DNA of 64,000 nucleotides, taken from Ophiodon elongatus (Eukaryota; Chordata; Actinopteri; Perciformes; Hexagrammidae). A program made the translations under genes and the position numbers. Each line of letters begins with the position of its first letter. Within the stretch, counting starts at the first letter, position 1. Shown here piece after piece: positions 46,250 to 58,210 of this stretch. A model generated the notes under the pieces. The model saw only the letters and a program-made list of their open reading frames with translations, was not told the DNA's origin and did no database searches. Location of the stretch: assembly GCA_016806645.1 (NCBI GenBank), contig JACSYO010002116.1, positions 6,741,001 to 6,805,000 of the forward strand, written 5' to 3'.

Positions 46250-46569
46250 GGATGTGAGGGCGATCTGGCTGCGACATCTGTCACCCCATTGATCGCTAGG
46301 GTTGATTCGGCTGATCTGGCTGGCTAGGCGGGTGTCCCCTTCCTCCCTCACCGCTCCATGTGTGTCCCTCCCGAAGCCCCGCGCTCGGTGGAAGAGGACG
46401 AGGTCCCCCCGGCGGACGACCATCCTTCGGTGTACCAGTAGCTGCGCTCCCCTGCTAGAACCTCCAAACAAGCTCAAGGCCCATTTGTAGGAGAAACGTA
46501 GGGAAGTTAAGCTCCAAGCGTCAGACACATCCAAATGAGGCGCTGCACGTGGCAGTCTGCCTTCCTTTT
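46250..46569 (+). ncRNA. rn7sk: 7SK small nuclear RNA
   Basis: 7SK RNA is the scaffold that holds P-TEFb (CDK9/cyclin T) inactive through HEXIM, with LARP7 and MePCE as stable partners, and so controls Pol II pause release. The 320-nt gene starts GGATGTGAGGGCGATCTGG and matches the human RNA closely over the 5' third. It keeps the GATC elements at 46262-46265, 46291-46294 and 46313-46316 that form the HEXIM-binding hairpin. It also keeps TAGCTGCGCTCCCCTGC, the CCAAACAAGCTC region, ACATCCAAATGAGGCGCTGC, and the LARP7-binding 3' hairpin ending in a T4 terminator at 46566-46569. The middle (about 46385-46440) is diverged and roughly 11 nt shorter than human. It lies between gsta and cilk1 on the same strand as in human 6p12. 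Open frames over it are not genes. Confidence 0.97.
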
Positions 46570-46955
46570 AGGAAAATTAAAAAAAATATATTTCAAATTA
46601 TATTAATTATTATAATATATAGTATAATATTATTAATAATTATTATTATATTTTCAAATATAAATACAACTAAATTTTATACTTTAAAAAAATAAAATAA
46701 AAATATATTAGATTAAAAATGCATTTTAATGGTGTTTCCATTTTATGGTAATGTGACATACACATTTATTTGACAATACTTACTTTTGCAGATTCAGTTT
46801 ATTAATACAAAATACAAATCAACTAATAACTGATCATTTATACCAGCAGTATAAAAAATAGTTGAAATAGTGGATCCACCTTCACCAGACTACCTAGTTA
46901 TATATATACAGTAAATAAATAAATGTATGTAAAGTATGGGTATACGGTATTGATT

Positions 46956-47037
46956 AAGCACTGCAAACCGCTGCATTAAAAACTAAATCCCTTTATAAGC
47001 ACTGCAAACCGCTGCATTAAAAACTAAATCCCTTTAT
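46956..47037. repeat. 41-bp perfect tandem duplication
   Basis: Two identical adjacent copies start aagcactgcaaaccgctgca (46956 and 46997). Their perfect identity suggests a recent event. Confidence 0.95.
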
Positions 47038-47519
47038 TGCTAATCTGAAACTACATTCTACTTACTGTATGACCATATTTCCACTACCTCCATCACCCCT
47101 TTTTAAATACCATATAGGATGACATAATTAAACCATTGATGGGTTTATCACTTCTTACATTGTACAGTTTATCTGTAGCCACCATTTCACTGGAACCCCT
47201 GTAGATGGCGCTGTGTAGCACATGAGTTAGTTAACAATAGTAGTAAACAATAATAACATACTGTTGGTGTGTGATAAATATTTCCTTTTATTTCTCCATT
47301 GACTTGTAGCTGCATACATACACATAGCCAGAGGATGAGAATACCCCTCATAGCTGTCAATTAAGTGCAATGTAATATAATGTAGTAGTCTAACAAAATA
47401 CTTATACCTGCATCACCTCCAGGACATGTGCAGGTAGATTGTCGATTAAGGGCCTCGGATGCCAGTTTTGCTAGTTGATGAAATTGTGACATTTACCCTC
47501 ATTCAATCACAATATCTAT

Positions 47520-47675
47520 CATTCAATATATTTTGTACAGCCCACAATCACAAATCACAAATTTGCCTCGGAGGGCTTTACAATCTGTACACATACGACA
47601 TCCTCAGTCCCGGGACCCTTACAGGAAAAACTCCCCCCCAAAAAAACCTTTAACGGGGAGAAAAAAAGGAAATCT
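47520..47675. repeat. Teleost short interspersed repeat
   Basis: The stretch with cggagggctttacaatctgt, acacatacgacatcc, gggacccttacaggaaaaac and aaaaacctttaacggggag is a widely dispersed fish repeat that I recognise from many teleost loci. The class is uncertain; no coding sequence is present. Confidence 0.55.
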
Positions 47676-48632
47676 ACCAAATAAAACTGGCATAAATACA
47701 TTATGTGCCCACAGTAGAATACCAGATTACTATAAATGCACTGTATTCATGCTTTATAGCATTAACATTGAGCTACTACTGATGGATTAATCTCTAGATT
47801 AATATAGTTTGCCAGAATCTACGAAGGCAGCTGTGCTCACAATGGTGCAGCTGTCGGCCAGATGTGGAAAATAGACCGATAGGTACGTTTTACTTAAAAA
47901 AAAAAAAAAAAAAGGCCTGCATTCAGCCAATCGATTTAAATTGTTTCATGAAATATTACACAAGTTGAACATATGAGTACCCAGTGTAAAGGTTTAATTA
48001 TACTCAACAACTGGCAATTCAATAATCACACTCACTTTGGCCAAGGGGGGGTAGCATGTGTTAACTTGGATAATTATTCTTCAGAAACTGGAACAGATTT
48101 GAAGAGTGTCGCAACCACTTGCATTGTATTCATTATAATGCACACAAATAGTTACCTGATTACAATGCTACATCATAAAACAAAAACAGCAGCAATGTAA
48201 AAAAGAAAGAAAAAAAAAAGACTGAACTTTACAGAGGCAAAGTAATTAGTTGTAGCCAAAACAAGTCACAGTGAAGTTTTCATAAAATTATAATATGCAT
48301 ATTATGTATATTATGCATACAGATTGGTGAACATTCAATGACAAATCTGATACAAAACTGAGGTTGTAACCTCTGTAGAACACAGGCTATGTTACAGAAA
48401 TACAAAATAAAAACATGGAGGAGCAAATCTGGGCTCAAATTTTGGCCGGTGCATTTAAATATACACATACACTTATATATTTTACAACTTACAACATCCA
48501 TAGTACACATAATGAAAAACAGAATTATTGCTGTGCAAGATGTATCCACAGATTTAGATTATAAAACAACTAGGCCTACTCTTTGGAGGTGAAAGAGTCT
48601 TAGGAACGCGGGTCAGCGCTCCAGGCAGGGCA

Positions 48633-51600
48633 CTAGCGGTGTCCATATTTGGCAGACCAGTCTGTTCGCCCGTGGACGGACTGGACCGGTGGGCGAGGCA
48701 GCAGACCCGGGGTGCTCTTGTTGGTCATTGGCATGTTGGTAGAGGTGTTCATCGGACTCCGGCCTGACTGCCATGTTGCATAATCTGAAATGGCATCAAA
48801 ACAGTCAGATAATATAAGTCAGATAGCTGAATATTACAGAAATCCATCCTCACTTGATGCTGTCGATTCCACCGAAGGACTCTGGTGCCTTCTGTGACCG
48901 GCTGAACCAACGTCTTTTTTGTAAAACGACGGCATGTATCCACCTGGGATTGTATTTGTACCTGAACATTTAAAAACAAACAATGACAGATTCATTCATT
49001 TGAATGGCAGTGGTAACAATGCTTTAGTGCAAGACGTCCTGGGAGATTACCGTGAGCGCCTCTGCTCGGCAGAGTCCCTCCAAATGGAATACTGCTGTTG
49101 CCCCAAAGATGGCTTGCGGTGAAGTCTTTACTGGCATTCATGACCACGTTCTTCTTTGTGCTAATGCCTGAGGGAGACAGCAAGAGATGATAGACAGGTC
49201 AGAAAAAAAGCAGGACCAAGGGAGAGCACCTGAAGTGTTAATTCCTCTTCTCTGTTGTCACAAAGAAGAAATAATAAGTGATTATGAGCATTATTAAATC
49301 TGGCTGCAACTGGACCTCATTTGATGAATAATGATGACTAGGTAGAAACAGGTAGTGCCGAAAGACAGACGCCTCGGTTTTACTTCCCTTTGGCTTTGAC
49401 TGACCCTGCTAAACCTCAGCGCTCATGTGCTGACACGTGTATGGGTAACCATGGTTACCAAATGATTAGCATCAATATATACTGTGTATCTGTTACAAAG
49501 ATTGCGTCCTTGACAGTTCACGGGCCAGCAGATGGTTTTAAAGTAGTTCAGCTTTTTTAATTCCTGCAAGAATTGCCCAAAATCTGTGGTTGATCTGCTG
49601 GTGGGAATTTGTTAATGGTGTTATAAAGTACTTATAACCATTGGTAAAATTCCCACCATTTTATTAAAGACTACTCTCAGTCCTACTCAATGGAAGTGTT
49701 CAGATATATGTTACCAGGTAAATATCTTGACTGCCTCAGGTAATGTTGTTTGGCAGACGCGGTTCTCGGTGGCTCCTGGTAGGCTGTACTCTTGTTCAGG
49801 TTCAATGGTGCGTCTTCCTTTCCGTTAGGTCGACTATAATCCAGAACGTTTCCATATCTGAAAGACAGCGTGCGTTCAATGAGACGAAGGTAGTGTGAGT
49901 TACTCGTTTGTGGTAATAGTGATGTACAGACATTAGCTGAGGCTACAGATCTTGTATTCCCGTTTCCCTGGTAAAAGGTACCACGTGATGACAGCTCATG
50001 GCCTCACCTGCTCAGAGTGTCCTCCCCCTGCCTCGACTTCTCTGCGGAGAAGTTACCTTTTCCGAGAATACTTATGGATGTCAGATCTGTTTCTTCGTAG
50101 TCGTCCCAGTCTTCACCCTTCAGGTGTCCTGTGCCGTGGCCCCAGCGGCGCCGCCCCCCTTTAGGTTTCAACTGATAGCTCAGGAGGTTCGCCTTTTCTG
50201 TCTCCTGTCTCGTTTGCTAAAAGAACAACATCGACCATTTATGTAAGAAATATGTTCCACAATTCCATGTTCGAAAAAACAAGTTATTTGTCGAGATATT
50301 CTGGCTGTCAGTCTCTCTTTGATATGTACTCTAATGTCTAAGTATTACTGTAAATACTTAGTGAAGCAAAATAACGTAGATTAGATGTTTACATCAATCA
50401 GCCATTATCAGGAATGTATAGGAGGCCAGGTTCATAGCATTGCTAGCCCAGGATTTAACATCTACATGTTTATGCAAAGACTTCATTCATTTATTCATCC
50501 TCTAGAAGAAATAAAGAAGAAAAACTTGCTCTAACTAATAATACTAGCAGATATATGGTAAATATACACATATATATAATGTTTCCAGCCTCACCTTGCT
50601 CTGGAGACTCTTGTCAACAATGTAAGGAAGATGGCCCTGTGGAGTTCCTCCGCTCTGTTCCTGCTTCAGGATGTGCTTCGGTTGTTGCTCTCGCACCAGC
50701 TCTGTGTGCCGTTGGTACACAGCCGCCTGCGCAGCCGCAGACACGGGGGAGGGCTGCATCTGCTGGAGAGGCCTGGAGGGGGAGCAGTGCTGGTTGGGAG
50801 GTGGAGGCTGGGTGGGGGGCACAGGCTTAAGCAGCAGGGGTTGCTGCTGCAGCGTTTGCTGGGCCTGTAAAGGAGCCTGCAGCGGCACAAGGCCTGGCTG
50901 AGGTCTGCCCTGCTCCAGGATCTGTTGAGGAGTGCCCAAGGCCTGGCCCACGTGGAAGTAAGAGTACCTGAGAGCCTGAAAACATATCACGGTTTGAACA
51001 AAACAACATCAGCTTTCATTCTGTATGTTCAGATGTGAAGAGGAAGTGTAGGTCGGACGCTACCTGGGCTGAACCTGGTCTCTTCTTGGGATCCCACTGG
51101 AGCAGGTCTGTCATCAGATGAATGGCTTCAGGACTGGCATTTGGGATCAGCGTCTTTAGATTACTGGGAACACACTGAGGCCAACGGAAATTCATGGCAC
51201 TTGCCAGATGGTATCCCTCCGGCCAATCATTCTAGAGGGGGAAGACACATACATTTACAGAGCGTCATATTTAACAAGAAAATGTGTTTCTTACTAATCG
51301 GAGTAGTAGATTAGTAAATAAAATAAAAACACTGAGGGGTGACCTGTAACATAGGACCAATACCTGCACTGAGAGACATAAATATACTGTGCACAATACA
51401 TATTGCTACTACATAGTATTGATGTTTTTCCTCTTATTTTTCAAGCATAAATGAAACCTGGAGATGAAAAGGGTGATTCTGGTCTCAGTTATATGCCTCA
51501 AGTGCAGTTAAATAGTGAGGAATTACTCATTTATGTGTAGACAGGTTGTTTGTAATTCTGCTGCACACATGTGAAGAGCCTTACCTTCTTTGGCGTACCC

Positions 51601-53784
51601 AGGACTTGGCAAACTTTGAATATGGTGTCTATTTCACTGGAGCCTGGGAAAAGAGGCCTGAGGGTATAAAGCTCTGCCATGATGCAGCCAATTGCCCACT
51701 GGTCTATGGGTGAACTGTAGGATGTGGATCTGAGGAGCACCTCCGGGGCTCTGTACCTGGTCCAAAAGAGAGGGTAGTCGGACTTGAGTGCACTGAACCA
51801 TCACACAAAGTGCTCTATGTTTACTCTCAAAGAAACTCACCATCTCGTCGAGACATAGTCTGTGTATGGTGGTCGAGATCTGATTTCACGGGCAAGCCCA
51901 AAGTCAGCGATTTTCACCAGCTCGGGGCCCATGCACAGAAGATTCTCAGGTTTCATGTCCCTGTGAAAAAACCCTAAAAAGAGACACACTGCGTTACCGT
52001 CTCGGCACAAAACATCAAATGTGCCACGTTTAATTAAGCACCCTGCAGTCGTGAACAGACGTACCATGTTTATGAATGAACGTGAGCCCCTGTAGGATCT
52101 GAAACATAATATTTCTTACAGCAGATTCAGGAAACAATCGAGTCCTGTAGCAAGAAACAAAGAGTTAGAAAACTTGTACGGTTAAGAAACTGTACACATT
52201 TATAAAATGAAGTCATAACTGTGGGATTAATAATGCAACGAGTAACAACTATACGCACCTGTCTTTCATGAGCTGATATAGATTTTCCTTCATGTACTCA
52301 AATATGAAGTACAAGTGATCATTTTCTCGAATTACCTCCTTAAGTTTGATTACATTGGCATGGTTGAGTTTCTTTAAGGACTGTACAAATAAAAGAAACA
52401 GATCATGTAAGAACACGTGGAACGATAAAATAGCAGTAGATATAAAAAGTAAATGTAACCATGCTGGACAATACACACGGGTCACTGCAGCACATTCAAA
52501 AAGCACGCCCCACGACTACGAAACACAACCTTCATGTTAAAACATGGCTAGACTACCAACACAATGGAGTTTAGGGGTAAATGCTGCAAAGGTGGGATTT
52601 AAACTTACAATTAAAAAAAGGGTAAATAGAAAGCAGGATGGAGAAATAGACACTGTTCCCATGCACTGGGATGACACAGGTTTAACCATGCTACATTTTA
52701 GTAAGGGGGCGGAAGCTGTAATGGGATTTTGAGATTTTATTGGCGTGACATGCTGTAATTATGATCCAATTAGCCTTTAATGACCAGCGTGTTCCACACA
52801 TCCTTTTTTTTTGCATTACGGTCAAGCTCTAGGAGAGGGAGTGTGTAAGCCAGGGATGGGAACTGGAGCTCAAAACCAACAGCACACAAGAATCACCTTC
52901 AACTCTTAGAGCTGGTGTGTGACTTTGAGCTGTGAGGAAATTTAGACAGCAACATACTGAATTGGTATGAAAACAAACGACAGAAATGTTGAGTATTTGA
53001 CAACTGGTCTAAAATGTAGATGTACAGTATATTAACCACATTACTGCATGACCTGCAAATTATCACGTTATCATGAAGTTATAGCTGACAACATGACATC
53101 AAACATTACACATCATTGTTAATGTTTGCTATTTGATGTTTACTTATGTATGTACATATTTATGAAAAGGCTCGGTGAAATGCAGCCCACATCTTGTAGA
53201 GGCAATAATTCACTAAATTCAGCATTTAGCTGTTGTATTATTGTTCTACTCCCCTACAACAATCTGAGAATGGAGTCAATACTCCACTTGTTTGTGGAGC
53301 CTCAATAACAACATTGATGTGCAAAGTCAATGGGGATCAGTTGCAGTCAATACATTCAACAGTACATTCATATGGGCACATATTATCTAACATTCATTTT
53401 ATCAGTAAATATGGACAATTCTCTCCCAAAATCATAGCTGCAACTGCATGAAGTAAGTATTCGAGTTGATTTGGGGTTGTATCCTCCGTAATTCTGCTGT
53501 GCTATTCAAATGTCTGAAATTAAAAAAAATGTCGAAAAGATAAACTCACCTTGACCTCACGAAGGTTCATGCATTCTTCCCACGAGTAGAATTTTCTTTT
53601 CATTCTGAAAAATAATTTTCCCCATTAACTTATTTTTTTTTGCAAATGATATCAAATTGCATGTACAGGTGCTGAATACTCACTTCTTTATGGCCACCAG
53701 CTCTCCTGACTCCAGACTGCGGCCGAGGATGACCGAGCCATAGGTTCCATCCCCGAGCTGTCTGATCGTTGTGTATCTATTCAT
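48633..53784 (-). CDS. cilk1: Ciliogenesis-associated kinase 1 (intestinal cell kinase, RCK family)
   Basis: CILK1/ICK is a CDK/MAPK-like Ser/Thr kinase that acts at the ciliary tip on kinesin-2/IFT turnaround and limits cilium length. Coding exons in transcript order: 53784-53684, 53604-53550, 52380-52259, 52144-52065, 51973-51841, 51756-51585, 51231-51064, 50975-50595, 50216-50008, 49857-49715, 49167-49051, 48961-48854 and 48784-48633. They sum to 1941 nt, 646 aa (human 632). The kinase domain has the GDGTYGS loop, AIKK (Lys33), catalytic HRDMKPEN (Asp125), DFG (143-145), the T157-D-Y159 activation motif and YRAPE. Exon 8 is a Gln/Pro-rich tail. Later exons keep GRRRWG, DWDDYEETDL, AKQHYLRQSRYLP and the STPGLLPRPP...HGRTDWSAKYG end. 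An untranslated exon probably ends at 55539. The paralogue MAK is excluded mainly by the tail and synteny. Confidence 0.96.
50595..50975 (-). other. Gln/Pro-rich low-complexity segment of cilk1 (exon 8)
   Basis: This exon encodes 127 residues rich in Gln and Pro just after the kinase domain (PLQAPLQAQQTLQQQP, PPTQPPPPNQ). The human tail is Pro-rich here but shorter in Gln, and this exon accounts for most of the extra length of the fish protein. On the other strand the GC-rich codons leave long spurious open frames. Confidence 0.8.
52381..53549 (-). other. cilk1 intron 2, no recognised feature
   Basis: This is a 1.2-kb intron between the exon encoding MKRKFYSWEE and the next kinase exon. No repeat or RNA gene is recognised. 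Confidence 0.5.
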
Positions 53785-55538
53785 TATGCTCGTCCTTCCA
53801 CAGCATCCGGTGGAAGATGATCATTTGGTGGAAAATAAATAAATGAGTGTTTGCCTCCCGCTGCTGAATGCAACCAGATTTTCCTGTGACAACAGCAGAA
53901 GACCACAGGCAGAGCTGGAGGACTCATGGTTTCATGGAATCACCTCCTTCTAGCTGGGAAGATGAGGGATTAACGACAAAGACTTAGTTTGAATTACTAT
54001 GCTGGCCATTTAACCACAAGCTTACTACTAAATGGGACATTTAACAGCCACAGTGTATGCCAATATATCAGTAATGTCCAATATATCAATTAACAATGTC
54101 TCAGTCATGCAACTCAAGTGTTAAATTGACTGCCTATCTACATTTCAGTCCAAGCTACTACAGATAAGCTAATTCTGATGATGAATTAAGAACCACAGTT
54201 TTCCTGGTTTTCAGTGCCACCGGTTTTATCTGCCTGAATCATGAAATTAAGGATTTGGGATCAAGATCAGGGCCCTCCTGTTTCTGCACTTGGATGTTTG
54301 AGCTTCGCTGTGCAGAATGACGCACGACAGTTTGTTTTCAAATTCAACTGATGAAGAGGGAAACCGTCTCTGAGCTCAACTTAAATCTGAGTTTAAAACA
54401 CGTATGCCAAGAGATGATTTTGTGACGTCACAACTAGTTTGGTAGCCGATCATGGTTCAATGTGCAACTCATACGGTGTTGATCAGGTTGGACTACATAG
54501 GACTAAGTAGGAGGCATCTTGTCTAGCAGTTAAACTTTTGGACAAAAATTGGACACGCTTAGTAATAGTGTTTGATGTCAATTCAATCCAGATTGCCTTT
54601 TTAGTTTAGGGGGTATGAGTTAAAAAAAAAAATTTCAATTTATTCTTGTCATTATCTACCCAAGATCTTCCTCGTCGCCAGTGTTTTGGTACATTTTGTA
54701 AAAAGAAAAGAAAAATGTTTCATGAAATCTTCAGTAAAGAGGTAAAAATTAAACACCAAAGTATGGTTTACATTTTGCACTACCTTGTCATGTGCAAGTA
54801 CCTTTATCATTTCAAGTATTGATTGTAACAATAAATGTTATTCGTGGACAAAATGTGCATAATCTGTATTTTTCAATGTAGGGGAGGGAGTGGATGCCCA
54901 CAGAGGTACGTTACATCCTTAACCACGACCGTGTTAACTGGTAACTGTCAGCCGAACGCGCCTGTTGTCGTCGTAGTTACAGACAGCTGTTGAGAATAGG
55001 AAGAGAACACGTAACTGTCCTCGTGAATGCCGCATTGTTTAATTTCTCATCACAGTGTCAAACCCTCTCATATAAATCAGATATATCATATACAAATTAA
55101 ACAATGCGGCATTCACGAGGACAGCTATGAATTATCTTCCTATTCTCAACAGCTGTCGTAACTGCGGCTGGAAGTCTCCAGTTAACACGGTCGCATGTTA
55201 AACCGAAACACTGGGATGTTCGCAGAACATTTCCATGTTTTACCCACATAAAGTAACGGTTAGCTAACGTTTGAAAGCCAACCGTTAATGCTAGGTAGAG
55301 GTGGAACTACCTGACACGTAGTTAGCACTTAGTAAGTTCCGGATGATTGGAGTTAATGCTATAACGTATATGGGTCAATGGTTGCAAACGTGGTACAGTT
55401 AAGGCCATCTTATACTTGTCTTGTTGTGGTGGTGCTGATGGTGCTGATGGTGGTGGTGAAACACCAGTGGCCTGTTTGCACTGAATGGTCCACTTGAATC
55501 AAAACAAAGAGCAGAGAGGAGGAGAGAGCGTCACTCAC
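53785..55538 (-). other. cilk1 5' UTR and first intron
   Basis: The start-codon exon seems to begin at an acceptor near 53955 (minus strand). The intron up to the likely first exon contains the fold-back element at 54919-55201 and otherwise nothing recognised. Confidence 0.45.
54919..55201. mobile_element. Fold-back (long inverted repeat) element in cilk1 intron 1
   Basis: Two arms of about 105-125 bp (54919-55044 and 55095-55201) are inverted copies around a 50-bp loop. The inner 36 bp or so (cctcgtgaatgccgcattgt in one arm) and blocks such as acagctgttgagaataggaa and gaccgtgttaactgg match perfectly; the left arm has an extra segment between them. There is no coding sequence and no obvious target duplication. 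It would form a near-perfect RNA hairpin in the cilk1 pre-mRNA. Family unknown. Confidence 0.85.
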
Positions 55539-55740
55539 CCGTCTCGCATCACACTGACACCAACACATGGTCGAGCGCTCGCGGTCGATGTTCCAACAAC
55601 TGGTTTTAACGGAGAACAATCCGTTAGAAGACCGCGTCCGGTCAGTGTGTCTCAACACACACACAACATAAATAAACGGGCCCTGACGTCACGGAGCTCA
55701 TCATAATCTCGCGTTGCTATAAAAACAGTTTGCGGTCTCG
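55539..55740 (-). promoter_or_regulatory. cilk1 first exon and promoter with CRE and X-box-like site
   Basis: A donor (gtgagt on the minus strand, exon end 55539) marks a probable untranslated first exon. Upstream of it in a GC-rich patch are a perfect palindromic CRE, TGACGTCA (55684-55691), and GTTGCTATAAAAAC (55713-55726). The latter fits the RFX X-box consensus RYYNYY-N(1-3)-RRNRAC that marks ciliary genes. The promoter assignment is an inference from motifs and position. Confidence 0.5.
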
Positions 55741-56932
55741 TTGCAACAAATCACGGCTCTCCTCCGGCTCTCCGTAGGGAACAAAGATGCAAAAGGAGAC
55801 GGAGGAAATCACTGCGTGCTCATCTCCGGGGGTTCCCATTCTCCTTGACCATCTAAATGTATAGTTGTGGGAGGTAAATATCATAATAAGTCTCGTTCGT
55901 GACAATGAAATGGTAAAACAAGACTGCTATTCGAAAAATACCACAAAGAACAAGAAAGAGTTCTCGTCGTAAAACAAAGCCGAAAGAGACCGAGGCTGTG
56001 TGCTCTTGTGTTGAATTCTTCCTCTCTGCTCAAATTTTTTATCCTCAAGTGAAGCTGATGGTTTAGTTACCAAACGTGTTTTCAAGGACCCTGAAGGAAA
56101 AATGCCACAATTAATAAATACATGTTGTGTTGTAAACTGTACTTAAATACACTAAACAAATAAAGGTAACATTCATTACTAGTTATCTAAAGTAATAGTG
56201 CTGATGGGGAAGATTGGTCTTCTGCTGGTAAAATGTAGATGAATGATTATTACACAAGCAGTATTTTAATATTGTTGGTAATATTTTTTTCAGTTTTGGT
56301 TATTTTGATGCTTTCAATTACGTTCAGTGATTAAATCCTCCCTAAGTTTATAATGTTTTCACCCCCACAGGAATGCCAACTTGCATGTGTACTGATTAAA
56401 AATCAGGCAGTTCATTTTCTAACTTCCCAAAAATTTACATTCTGGAGAGACATGATTCTCATATCTTAGTATGCAATGCACACACTGGCTAAACAACTGT
56501 TAGTTAAAGGTAGAGAAAGAGTAGGCTGCAATGTCATACTGAAATTGCAAAAAATGTAAACCTCACAAACTGGATGTTACATTACATGAAAATTGCACTT
56601 AAGCAAAGTGGGTGTAGATGTAGCCTCAAGACTTTTCTTGAAAATTGAAATAAAAATAGCAATATTATGAGCAGCAAAATATACTTTAGTATTAGAAGTA
56701 AAAGTACCTATCCTTTCAGAGTGTCATAGCACATGTATTGTATATTAACAGGTCACTATTACTGATGTATTACAATACAAGACACACTTTAATATTTATA
56801 TTATTTTTACAACTTAATGATGCATAATATTTTTAACCAAGCTCATCATATGTTTTGCATGTCTTGATCTGCAAAGTAACTTGTAGCTGGCCAATAAATG
56901 CAGTGAAGTAAAAACTAGGCTTGAGTAAAAGC

Positions 56933-56935
<3 letters not shown>

Positions 56936-56991
<56 letters not shown>
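56936..56991. repeat. (AC)n microsatellite
   Basis: About 28 uninterrupted CA units. Confidence 0.97.
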
Positions 56992-56995
<4 letters not shown>

Positions 56996-57439
56996 TATAT
57001 TCATAAAAATAAACATTGTAGACATTTCTAGGCCATAGCAAGTGAAGAGTTACCCCAAAGTATCTGGCCAAACCAGCTGTGTACATACTCCTGAAAAACT
57101 AGTCTGCCTTTAAATGTTCTACTACATTTCTGGTGTCGCTCTGCTATTGGATAATACTGTCACACAAACAGCTTTTGTGACAACAAGAGTGAGACCCATT
57201 TTCATTGTGGCGACCCTCAGGGAGGTATCAGTCATGGCTTTTCAAGGAAGTTTTAAAAGGCTTTACAACTGCTTTTGGACATTTGAAATCGGTTAAAGTT
57301 TAAAATGCTAGGCAAGCAAATTGTTTTATGCTTTTTATGTCATTCGTCAGCTGAATGGCAGTTAATCGAATATGAAGAAGCAGGAGTTACACTGGATTTA
57401 GTGACCCGAGGTATTCTTTGATTATGTCACTGTAAATGT

Positions 57440-57707
57440 CAGACTGCACAATATGAACACTTAAAACCTGTGCAATATAAATATAAATACATTGCAATAA
57501 CAGTTATACTGTCTGTACATAATTTGTTTGTTTATTTAATTTCAATTTACTATCTGTCTTTTTACTACTGTTTAATGTGTATTTGCTATTTATAATACTT
57601 GTGTTTCTTTTATTATGTATCTGTGTGCACTTTAACTTTGCTGCTGTGATCCTGCAAATTTCCCCTTGCGGGACTAATAAAGGATATATTATCTTATCTT
57701 ATCTTAT
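57440..57707 (+). mobile_element. LINE 3' UTR fragment with TCTTA tail
   Basis: The sequence gctgctgtgatcctgcaaat, then ttccccttgcgggactaata and aaggatatattatcttatct is the 3' end of the same LINE family found inverted at 42324-42795. The repeated ATCTT tail runs to about 57706. The left limit is approximate because only 3' UTR remains. Confidence 0.65.
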
Positions 57708-58055
57708 TTTCAAAGCTTTTACCAAAATTGTGTCAGGTAGCAGCAACACATGGGCAGTATTATGTAGGTCTGTTTGTGGAATAGTAATACTTCACCAGTC
57801 AATATTTGGTCAACTCCGAATGGGGGACAGATTTTGGAGTAACACCTATCAAATGACTGATGTACAACTAGACTACTGAAATGCTACTGGGACAGAAATG
57901 TGAACTCTCATTATGAAATAAAATGACTAATTGAGATAATAATTGACAGATAAATCCATAATGGAAATAATTGTTGGTTGCTGCCCCACTTTTAAATACT
58001 GGTACTACTACAAAATAATAACAATGATGCTAATAAAAACTCCACTTCAGCTTGA

Positions 58056-58210
58056 CATTTATAACCTTCCAGGAACCTTCGGGGATCATTCCCAATAGGT
58101 TATATAAAGGTTTTACGGAGATAACCTTCTGGGAATGTTCCTTGACACCATACCGAATGGGAACGTTCTCAGAACGTTATTTGAAGGTTGCAGAAACATG
58201 ATCTTGTGAA
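58056..58210. repeat. Diverged repeat with AACGTTC/AACCTTC motifs
   Basis: Irregularly repeated motifs (aaccttccaggaacctt, taaccttctgggaatgttcc, gaacgttctcagaacgtt) in both orientations resemble a dispersed fish repeat made of such units. Boundaries and family are unclear. Confidence 0.35.

Larger units (their letters stand above)
46570..48632. other. Spacer 3' of 7SK and cilk1 3' UTR
   Basis: This is very AT-rich DNA with a perfect 41-bp tandem duplication (46956-47037), a teleost repeat (47520-47675), an A-run near 47896 and the presumed cilk1 3' UTR. A minus-strand ATTAAA lies at about 47993. No gene is seen. Confidence 0.5.

Noticed and set aside
46199..46534. 111-codon minus-strand and 62-codon plus-strand open frames as protein genes
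   Set aside because: They overlap the 7SK RNA gene, which explains the sequence; no protein family signature is present.
50555..50901. Overlapping GC-rich open frames on the plus strand
   Set aside because: They are antisense shadows of the Gln/Pro-rich cilk1 exon 8.
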